DNA of 15,079 nt from an uncultured Lachnospiraceae bacterium (lineage in GTDB: Bacteria; Bacillota; Clostridia; Lachnospirales; Lachnospiraceae): contig CAMOQY010000016.1 in assembly GCA_946623295.1 (NCBI GenBank), positions 1 to 15,079 of the forward strand. The letters are read 5' to 3'. The notes under the pieces are model-generated. The model was not told where the DNA came from, searched no databases, and saw nothing but the letters and a program-made list of their open reading frames with translations. Positions 7,100-12,925 of this stretch are shown here, piece by piece (position 1 is the first letter of the stretch; the number at the start of each line of letters is the position of its first letter). The position numbers and the translations under genes were made by a program.

Positions 7100-8653
7100 T
7101 CAGTACTCTATTTCGCCGTAGCTGAACGCCGTGCCGGCTCTCAACGTATATTCAAGCTCGCCCGGAAGAAACGGAAATCCAGATCCGCTCTTTCCATCTA
7201 TGGATATCCTGGCAGCGTAGATACAGTTTTTCATCAGGAAATCGCTGTCTTTTTTCCTTGCGAAAATCTGTATGCAGTCCATGGCGCGGTATGCAAGTGT
7301 ATCCGTGCCAGCCAGGTACAGAAGCAGGCGTATGTAGTCCTTATACTCCAGCCCGCGCCCGCCGCCTTCACCGCTCTCGTCCGCGAGCGCCGCTCCGCGC
7401 AGCGAAAGCTGCCAGTTCTGCTCTTCCTTTATGAGAGGGACCTTTTTGCCGTCCATCAGCATCCTTACATCGCAGACCGCCTCCGCGAGCGCCCACAGCA
7501 GCGTCAGCAGCATTTCTATCGCCTCGACTGCTTCGCCGCTGCCCACAAGTATCGCGAGGGCTGCCGCCGCGCCAGCGATCTCCAGCCTGTAGTCGCTGTG
7601 AGTCTGCAGAAAGATATAATTCAGTCCTGTTCTTACGGCGGCAAGTCTTTTGACCGTAGACGAGAGGGACGCGAGATCGGAATCCTTGCCCGTAAGCGTA
7701 TACTCCAGTTCCAGCATTTCGCCCGGCTTTTCTCTGTATGAATTAAGGTGGGTGAGAAGATACTCCCGGAATATCAGATTATCGATAAGATCGTGATCCA
7801 TGGGCTCCCCGGCCCTCCGGTCCTTTGACTCGCCACCGAGCGCGGAAGGCAGCGCCGCTCTGCTTATCGGCTTTTCAGAAACCTCCGGAACACGGCTGCA
7901 GACGACCATGAGGAGCCCTCTCCTGCGCCAGTTTTCCAGTTTCTGTGACAGCCCGGCAAAGATCTCCAGCGCCTGGGAAAGACTCATTGCCTCCGCGCTC
8001 TCTTCTGCCGCCGCACCGGCCCCCTCTCCGTTGCCCTCGCCGTCTCCCCCAGATGGCAGGCCGGCTCCGTCCGTGATCTCCACGCTGCTTTTCAGACCCT
8101 CCTGGACCTGTTCCAGCAGATTTCCTATCCGGCCAAGATCCAGCTCTCCTTCGCTGTTTGTCAGATCCAGACCGGATATCTTTTCGCGGGCACTGTTCCA
8201 CTGCTCCTGCATATCCTTTATTTCACGGATCAGTCCGCACTGTCTCATATATGTGCAGACAGCGCGGACAAACACCTCTCCGTGATCATCCGTCGCCAGC
8301 ACGTACGAAATATCTGCGGACGACGCCTCGGAAAAGGAGATCCAATCCCCGCCCACCGCGTCATCCTCACGGGTGTTAAGACCGGTATATCTGTCCACGA
8401 CCTCACGGAACTCCTGACCGTTTCCGATCCTGTCGGCAAAAAACAGCAGGCCGTATCTTTCCCAGACCTGGATATCATACATTGAAAAGGCTGAGGCTAT
8501 GGCTGCGTTGGCAGCTGTCTGCAGGCGCAGTCTGAGCCCTTCGCTTCTGGCAGACTCCAGCAGCGTGCATATCAGACTTATGATAAGCACCAGCGCAAGA
8601 CTCAGGAAAACCGTCGTCTGACCTTTATTCTTTTTTCCAAGCCATCCCGGCAA
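7100..8653 (-). CDS. DUF5702 domain protein, TadG-like
   Basis: This 517-residue protein matches the DUF5702 family, found in Tad loci of Gram-positive bacteria and comparable in position and layout to TadG. It starts with a short basic leader and GQTTVFLSLALVLIISLICT, a single membrane helix at about 12-32. LLESARSEGLRLRLQTAANAAIASAFSMYD (split at residue 50) follows, the conserved amphipathic region, and then a large extracellular domain. A Gly/Glu/Ala-rich low-complexity linker at about 201-222 divides it. The Glu at +5 of true pilins is Phe here. The start is TTG at 8653 with GAGGAG five bases upstream (8659-8664). The nearby ATG at 8645 is in another frame. It follows the Flp pilin gene by 12 bases. 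Probable role: pilus-associated surface or assembly protein. Confidence 0.82.
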   Translation of the reverse strand: MPGWLGKKNKGQTTVFLSLALVLIISLICTLLESARSEGLRLRLQTAANAAIASAFSMYDIQVWERYGLLFFADRIGNGQEFREVVDRYTGLNTREDDAVGGDWISFSEASSADISYVLATDDHGEVFVRAVCTYMRQCGLIREIKDMQEQWNSAREKISGLDLTNSEGELDLGRIGNLLEQVQEGLKSSVEITDGAGLPSGGDGEGNGEGAGAAAEESAEAMSLSQALEIFAGLSQKLENWRRRGLLMVVCSRVPEVSEKPISRAALPSALGGESKDRRAGEPMDHDLIDNLIFREYLLTHLNSYREKPGEMLELEYTLTGKDSDLASLSSTVKRLAAVRTGLNYIFLQTHSDYRLEIAGAAAALAILVGSGEAVEAIEMLLTLLWALAEAVCDVRMLMDGKKVPLIKEEQNWQLSLRGAALADESGEGGGRGLEYKDYIRLLLYLAGTDTLAYRAMDCIQIFARKKDSDFLMKNCIYAARISIDGKSGSGFPFLPGELEYTLRAGTAFSYGEIEY

Positions 8654-8665
8654 CGCGGCTCCTCT

Positions 8666-8842
8666 CTATGAATAAATAGTTCCGGCTTTGCTGTTTATAC
8701 TTGAGAAAATATTTCCTACAAGCTCCGTCAGCTGCTCGCGGAATATGATCACAAGCGCTATGAGCACCACCAGTATCAATATGATCTCCACCACTCCTAC
8801 GGCGGATTCGTCGCACCAAAGCTTCTTTATTGCTTTTATCAT
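8666..8842 (-). CDS. Flp1-type type IVb pilin (58 residues)
   Basis: This short gene lies in the gap between tadC and the DUF5702 gene. The product starts with MIKAIKKLWCDES, continues AVGVVEIILIL and a long hydrophobic helix to about residue 34, and ends with a short amphipathic tail to SKAGTIYS. This is the Flp pilin pattern: short basic leader, Glu at +5 of the mature protein, one N-terminal helix and total size under 60. The predicted cleavage is after Ala14, with Glu19 at +5. It would be the major subunit of the pilus built by the surrounding tad genes. The start ATG at 8842 has GGGAG (8847-8851) just upstream. The gene follows the tadC stop by 11 bases and precedes the DUF5702 start by 12 bases. 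Confidence 0.88.
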   Translation of the reverse strand: MIKAIKKLWCDESAVGVVEIILILVVLIALVIIFREQLTELVGNIFSSINSKAGTIYS

Positions 8843-8853
8843 TATTCTCCCTT

Positions 8854-9594
8854 CTACCAGCGCATAAAGGCCGGTATTATCAATATCAGCACCACCATGG
8901 CAAACATCGCGATCATTGGCAGAAGAAGCTTTGACGATATCTTCTCTCCCTGCCGCCTTGCTATGGTAAGTCTGTTTTCAAATGCTTCTCTGGTCTCTAC
9001 CGCGAGAGTTTTTCTTACCTCCGCACCGCCCGATCTGCGCTCCGCCTCCAGCAGATTCACAAGCCTGAGGTAGCATGGCAGCCCGGTCCTCTCTCCGAAT
9101 CTTGTCATGGCTTCTTCCTCGCTGTACCCCTGTTTTATCAGGCGTCTCACGAGCTCCATTTCCTCGTACAGATAGTTCCGCCCGCGTGATCCGCTCTTCA
9201 ATTCCTTTGCGTAATCTCCCGCGATCCGGTCCCATGCGCTCCGCGCGGACATTCCAGCGCCGAGAAGGACCGACAGCTTTCCGGTCAGATCGGAAAAGGC
9301 GACCTCCAGCTGTTCTCTGCGCTCGGCAACGGCCCGGCGCCTCTTCTGTATTCTCAGAGCCGGAACAGCACCGCACGCACACACCGTCATAAACATCACT
9401 GCGGCGGCCTCGGCTCCGGGACCTTTTACGGCAATGATGAGGATGAGCAGCGCAGCGCCCGCTCCTCCGGCAGCAGCGGCCAGTCTTCTGTCCTTTTTTC
9501 TCTCGGAAGCCACGATAGCAGCCGGATCGCCCTGCGGCTGCAGGAGCGACGTGCTTTTTACCGCTTCCGACGTATATCCGGCAAACAGATTCAT
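8854..9594 (-). CDS. tadC: TadC-type inner-membrane platform protein (T2SSF family)
   Basis: This 246-residue protein has the type II secretion F domain in its C-terminal half: a helical cytoplasmic domain (about 98-218) with LSVLLGAGMSARSAW at 107-121 and a later helix pair, then a membrane segment at 222-241. Two more hydrophobic segments occur at 39-56 and 62-80. With TadB, encoded just upstream, it would form the membrane platform on which the TadA ATPase works. The ATG at 9594 overlaps the tadB stop as ATGA. Choosing TadC rather than TadB rests on gene order (A, B, C) and on its more compact size. The T2SSF family assignment itself is firm. Confidence 0.85.
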   Translation of the reverse strand: MNLFAGYTSEAVKSTSLLQPQGDPAAIVASERKKDRRLAAAAGGAGAALLILIIAVKGPGAEAAAVMFMTVCACGAVPALRIQKRRRAVAERREQLEVAFSDLTGKLSVLLGAGMSARSAWDRIAGDYAKELKSGSRGRNYLYEEMELVRRLIKQGYSEEEAMTRFGERTGLPCYLRLVNLLEAERRSGGAEVRKTLAVETREAFENRLTIARRQGEKISSKLLLPMIAMFAMVVLILIIPAFMRW

Positions 9595-10379
9595 ACCTCC
9601 ACCTTCATGATCCTTTCTCCCGCATATATCATCAGCACGTATAACGCGAGAAATACCGTCATTATGATCCTGCCTGAAGCTCCCTCATACAGGGGCTCCA
9701 CAAAATCTCCGCCGGTAAGGTTGACATACAGCAAAATACCTGCGGGCATAAGACACATTATCCGCTCCTCCAGCCGTTTTGCCGTCATCATCGTATGTAT
9801 CTCCTCTCTGATCCGGTTCTTTTCTTCCATGATATAAACACTGTTTTTCAATATGGCAGGGAGTGAGCCTCCGCTCCGCTTTGCCGCTGAAAAAACACCT
9901 GCCATATCGTCTATCTCGCGGATACCGCTCCTTACGGCCAGGTCCGAGAGCCCGTGTTCTATCGTTTCTCCGACCGACATACGGCGGCGAAGCTGAGCCA
10001 GCTCATCTGCGAGCATACTGCCGCTGCCGTAGATCTGTTCGAGTGAGCGGATCGCCTCGTCTATGCCCTTTTCAGGCGAGTATCCCGCCCTGATCGCGGA
10101 TGCATACCCGCTCATCCCGTCACAGAACTGTCTTATAAACTCTCTCTTTCTGCGCTCGTTGAGGAATCCTGCTTCGAGGCGCCAGACAAATGGTATCAGC
10201 GCAAGTCCAAGGACAGCGGGCAGCAGGCTTCTGTAAAAAAGGATTCCGGCTGCCGCGCAGGCTGCCGCAAGCAGCGCCGCTCCTGCCGCCCTTTCGGCCG
10301 CGTTCAGTTCGTATCCCGTATAATCAGTTCCTCCGTTTTTTGCCGGTGTACTCTCCTCTTTTTTCGAGGATCCCGTCAT
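9591..10379 (-). CDS. tadB: TadB-type inner-membrane platform protein (T2SSF family)
   Basis: This is the second T2SSF protein of the Tad machine, 262 residues from the chosen start. It has two N-terminal membrane segments (about 31-48 and 51-67), a helical cytoplasmic domain containing FCDGMSGYASAIRAGYSPEKG and FSAAKRSGGSLPAIL, and two C-terminal hydrophobic segments before the stop. The start is uncertain. The frame is open up to 10463, overlapping tadA by 140 bases. The ATG at 10379 overlaps tadA by 56 bases but has no well-spaced ribosome binding site, since AGGA directly abuts it. The ATG at 10421 has GAGG nine bases upstream but overlaps tadA by 98 bases. No ATG, GTG or TTG occurs in this frame between the tadA stop and the first membrane helix, so some overlap is unavoidable. 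Confidence 0.85.
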   Translation of the reverse strand: MTGSSKKEESTPAKNGGTDYTGYELNAAERAAGAALLAAACAAAGILFYRSLLPAVLGLALIPFVWRLEAGFLNERRKREFIRQFCDGMSGYASAIRAGYSPEKGIDEAIRSLEQIYGSGSMLADELAQLRRRMSVGETIEHGLSDLAVRSGIREIDDMAGVFSAAKRSGGSLPAILKNSVYIMEEKNRIREEIHTMMTAKRLEERIMCLMPAGILLYVNLTGGDFVEPLYEGASGRIIMTVFLALYVLMIYAGERIMKVEV

Positions 10380-11484
10380 TCCTGACAAAAAGCTCTTTAA
10401 GTCTGATCCCGTCACCTTCATATCCAAGCACCTCATGTACAGACATGACCTTTCTGCTTCCATCCTTCAGTCTCGCAAGATGCAGCATGATATCGAGCGC
10501 GGAGGCGATCTGCCCCCTGACAGCATACAGTGGAAGTTCTCCTCCCATCAGCACCATGGTCTCCAGGCGCGAAAGCATGTCCGCCGCGCTGTTTCCGTGG
10601 CCTGTGGAGAGCGAGCCGTCATGACCCGTATTCATAGCCTGCAGCATGTCCAGAGTTTCCCCGCCGCGCACTTCTCCGACGATCAGCCGGTCCGGTCTCA
10701 TGCGCAGTGCGGTCCTTATCAGATCTCTTATCGTGATCCTGCCCTCGCCCTCGCTGTTTTCATTTCGCGCCTCAAGCCTGACGAGATTTGGTATAGTCAG
10801 CTGCAGCTCCAGAGAATCCTCGATAGTTATCACTCTTTCTCCCTCCGGGATAGCTCCGGAGAGCGCATTCAGAAACGTGGTCTTGCCGGAACCCGTACCA
10901 CCGCTGATAAATATATTGCTTCCCGCGCGTACCCTCGCAGTCAGGAATTCTGCGGCTTCATCGGTCAGGCTTTCCAGCCTTACAAGCCTCTCCAGCGTCA
11001 TGGGTTCCCTTGAAAACCGTCTTATGGTAACAATCGGCCCGTCCGGAGCCACCGGCGGAAGGACTACGTTTACACGCGACCCGTCGACAAGCCGCGCATC
11101 CACTATGGGAGAGGCGGTATTCACCCGCCTGTTGACGCCTGCAACGATCTGCTGTATCACATCCTCAAGTTTTTCCTGACCGGAAAAGCTGCGGTCCCAC
11201 CTGTCCAGGATCCCGCCCTTCTCATAAAAAATATTTTTACTGCCATTTACCATGATCTCGGTGACGTCCGCGTCATCGATCAGGGTCTGAAGCACGTCCA
11301 GTCTCCGGAAGGAATCAAAGAGTTCCTTTCTCAGGCTCAGCTTCTCCCGGACCGGAAGCTCCCTCTCCCGCCTCAGCGCCTCGTCAATCCCATAAAGCAG
11401 GGCGTCATCGGTGGGTTCGCAGGAGATATCCAGCCCGTCCAGAACTGTTTTTTTCAGCTTTTCGGTCAATTCGTCACGATGCAT
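10324..11484 (-). CDS. tadA: TadA/CpaF family secretion ATPase
   Basis: This hexameric cytoplasmic ATPase of the type II/IV secretion superfamily powers pilus assembly. The 386-residue protein has the family N-terminal domain (TEIMVNGSKNIFYEKGG at about 75-91, RVNTASPIVDARLVDGSRV at 120-138). The catalytic core follows: Walker A GGTGSGKT at 195-202, the Asp-box EDSLELQ at 222-228, Walker B LIVGEVRGGE at 267-276 and the His-box GHDGSLSTGH at 287-296. All catalytic motifs are intact and the length is normal for CpaF. The ATG at 11484 directly follows the tadZ stop (TAGATG) without a strong ribosome binding site, so it is probably translationally coupled. Confidence in identity is high. Confidence 0.95.
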   Translation of the reverse strand: MHRDELTEKLKKTVLDGLDISCEPTDDALLYGIDEALRRERELPVREKLSLRKELFDSFRRLDVLQTLIDDADVTEIMVNGSKNIFYEKGGILDRWDRSFSGQEKLEDVIQQIVAGVNRRVNTASPIVDARLVDGSRVNVVLPPVAPDGPIVTIRRFSREPMTLERLVRLESLTDEAAEFLTARVRAGSNIFISGGTGSGKTTFLNALSGAIPEGERVITIEDSLELQLTIPNLVRLEARNENSEGEGRITIRDLIRTALRMRPDRLIVGEVRGGETLDMLQAMNTGHDGSLSTGHGNSAADMLSRLETMVLMGGELPLYAVRGQIASALDIMLHLARLKDGSRKVMSVHEVLGYEGDGIRLKELFVRNDGILEKRGEYTGKKRRN

Positions 11485-12432
11485 CTATTTCATTCCAAGC
11501 AGTCTTGCGGCGGCGTTCTCCGCCTGTCCTTCCGGCCAGAGACCCGTCTTTCTTATCTTATCCAGAATATCTCTGTCTTCCTCTTCCATGAGCCTCTCCC
11601 AGCGCTCAAGCTTTATCCGGGAAGCCTCGTCGCCGGGCACCGGCATGTATATCTCCCTGCAGGACCTGAGAAGGCTGCGGGGATCGGCTACCGCGCATCC
11701 GATGTCCAGGACGACGTTGCGCCAGTTACCCGATGCTGCCGTTGCTTCCGTCAGCTTTATTGCCACGGCCGGATCCATCCGCCGGATATCCTCAGGGTGG
11801 ATCACGCAGGGCACGATCACGCTGTCTCCCTCCGGCAGAGCGAGCCCGTCTGCAGCCGGCGCCGCATCTGCCGATAGCCTGTAGATCAGATCCGAAAGGG
11901 AGAGAGCATCTCCCTCCGCGGTCAGCTCGCCGCAGCAGGGAAACTCGTCAAAGCTGATAAGGATCGAGCCTCCTCTGCCTGCCAGCTCTCTGGAGAGCGC
12001 CATGGCCAGCGAGGTCTTTCCGCATCTGCCGATCGGCGAGTATACGCCGGTGATCCTGACTCTCCCCGCGCCCGTGCGGCCGGAGTGCGCGCGTTCTCCG
12101 GCCTCCAGTACACGGGAGAGGATCCGCTCGGCCGACTGGTATTTGTAGACCGCGGGAAAGGCAAAATCAGCAGCGTCTTTTTGCTCCGCGAGTATAAAGG
12201 TGGCTTTTTCCGGCAGACTGACCTCATGCATGCATTCCTCTGCCGCATCGATAAAGCTTTCCGACACCAGCAGCAGGTCAAAGGATCCGCCCTGAAGGTA
12301 ATCCAGCAGGTACTCCGGGGCGGAAAACGCCCTGACCGTAAACCGTCCGTTCTCTCTCCTGTTGATATAGCTTGTAAAAGCTCCTATAAAGCTCTTGTCG
12401 GTATCACATATACCGAATACTTTTTTACGCAT
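11485..12432 (-). CDS. tadZ: TadZ/CpaE-like localisation ATPase
   Basis: This 315-residue protein combines a receiver-like N-terminal domain (about 1-110) with a MinD/ParA-type ATPase domain, the layout of TadZ/CpaE, which place the Tad pilus machine in the cell. The N-terminal domain keeps an acidic patch (DTD at 10-12) but looks like a pseudo-receiver. The P-loop is SPIGRCGKTS at 132-141, the variant found in Gram-positive TadZ proteins rather than KGGxGKT. A Walker B-like strand is NVVLDIG at 239-245. It is the first gene of the run. The ATG at 12432 has GGAGG four bases upstream (12437-12441). A promoter and a structured leader of about 235 nt precede it. Confidence 0.88.
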   Translation of the reverse strand: MRKKVFGICDTDKSFIGAFTSYINRRENGRFTVRAFSAPEYLLDYLQGGSFDLLLVSESFIDAAEECMHEVSLPEKATFILAEQKDAADFAFPAVYKYQSAERILSRVLEAGERAHSGRTGAGRVRITGVYSPIGRCGKTSLAMALSRELAGRGGSILISFDEFPCCGELTAEGDALSLSDLIYRLSADAAPAADGLALPEGDSVIVPCVIHPEDIRRMDPAVAIKLTEATAASGNWRNVVLDIGCAVADPRSLLRSCREIYMPVPGDEASRIKLERWERLMEEEDRDILDKIRKTGLWPEGQAENAAARLLGMK

Positions 12433-12459
12433 GAAACCTCCAAATCAAATAATTTTCCG

Positions 12460-12473
12460 CTGTCAGGAGACAG
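12460..12473 (-). promoter_or_regulatory. Small hairpin upstream of the tadZ ribosome binding site
   Basis: A perfect 5-bp stem (CTGTC/GACAG) with a 4-base loop sits about 18 bases upstream of the GGAGG of tadZ, inside the predicted leader transcript. No T-run follows, so it is not an intrinsic terminator. Its role, if any, is unknown. Confidence 0.35.
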
Positions 12474-12560
12474 AAGGATCCTCCGGCAGGCGTTTCCGGG
12501 TACGAAAAAGCGACCTGCAGCCAGCTTGAACAACACGCAGCATTTGCATGTAAAATGGGA

Positions 12561-12667
12561 TTGAATAAGATAAGATTTTATTCAAGAGGAGGCTCCGGAC
12601 TGATGCCGGATGGGCGGAGGGCAGATACCGCGCCCGGGTTCCTCTCTTAGCCTCGAAGCGAGACCGT
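12561..12667 (-). promoter_or_regulatory. Structured leader RNA of the tad operon, class not recognised
   Basis: The first 100 nt of the predicted tad transcript fold by hand into several helices. There is a 5' hairpin (12659-12664 with 12650-12655), then a closing helix of 8 bp with one bulge (12641-12648 with 12584-12592) enclosing two hairpins (12631-12635 with 12612-12616, and 12606-12610 with 12594-12598). This makes a three-way junction. A further AU-rich hairpin (12578-12585 with 12561-12568) shares two bases with the closing helix. In the 5' hairpin one pair is G-U on the minus strand but would be C-A on the plus strand, supporting transcription from the minus strand. I see none of the conserved cores of c-di-GMP-I/II, SAM-I, TPP, FMN or T-box elements. 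It could be a riboswitch, a protein-binding leader or a coincidental fold. Confidence 0.45.
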
Positions 12668-12673
12668 GATGCT

Positions 12674-12701
12674 ATTATATCGATTTCGGACATTTTGTAA
12701 A
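12674..12701 (-). promoter_or_regulatory. Promoter for the tad operon
   Basis: On the minus strand, TTTACA (12701-12696) and a perfect TATAAT (12679-12674) are separated by 16 bases, or CTTTAC with a 17-base spacer. The expected start is at about 12667, giving a leader of about 235 nt before tadZ. No better promoter is visible closer to tadZ. Confidence 0.65.
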
Positions 12702-12859
12702 GTGAATAATTTGCATGGAACGCAAACCGTGCCGATCCCGCCGGAGTGCTGAAAAACGCGCTTTCTCCTTTTTCATCCATCAAAAAATATCTTCATGAGT
12801 TTTTTTAATTATTTTATTTAATTTCCTGCATGTTTTTGCGGCTATTTCGTCCAAAAGCA

Positions 12860-12888
12860 TTGAATTTCAGCGGTAAAAATGATAGAAT
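12860..12888 (+). promoter_or_regulatory. Promoter for the DUF4914 gene
   Basis: TTGAAT (12860-12865) and TAGAAT (12883-12888) are spaced by 17 bases, with an AT-rich upstream flank. The expected start at about 12895 gives a leader of about 31 bases ending in a strong GAGGAGGT ribosome binding site at 12913-12920, six bases from the ATG. Confidence 0.65.
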
Positions 12889-12925
12889 TTCCTGTGCTTT
12901 TTGTAATTAAACGAGGAGGTTTGCA

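Larger units (their letters stand above)
12433..12925. other. Intergenic region between tadZ and the DUF4914 gene
   Basis: This divergent spacer of about 490 bases has no convincing gene; the open frames in it lack ribosome binding sites, family motifs and compatible boundaries. Reading from left to right it holds the tadZ ribosome binding site, a small hairpin at 12460-12473, a second CCGG hairpin (12483-12486 with 12496-12499), and the structured leader element (12561-12667). The minus-strand promoter (12674-12701), an AT-rich stretch (12781-12840) and the promoter and ribosome binding site of the DUF4914 gene (12860-12920) complete it. Confidence 0.8.

Noticed and set aside
8625..8819. A 64-codon minus-strand frame across the Flp gap
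   Set aside because: The Flp1-type pilin in another frame (8666-8842) has a ribosome binding site, proper spacing to both neighbours and a recognisable sequence.
12584..12650. Possible cobalamin or T-box element
   Set aside because: A CCGG...AGTCCGGAGC stretch on the minus strand loosely recalls the cobalamin core, and ACCGCG on the plus strand recalls a T-box. The rest of each consensus (GCCACT box and GGGAA; UGGN bulge and terminator) is missing.
12463..12783. A 106-codon minus-strand frame upstream of tadZ
   Set aside because: It runs across the tad promoter and the structured leader, lacks family motifs and a convincing codon pattern. It is better explained as non-coding.
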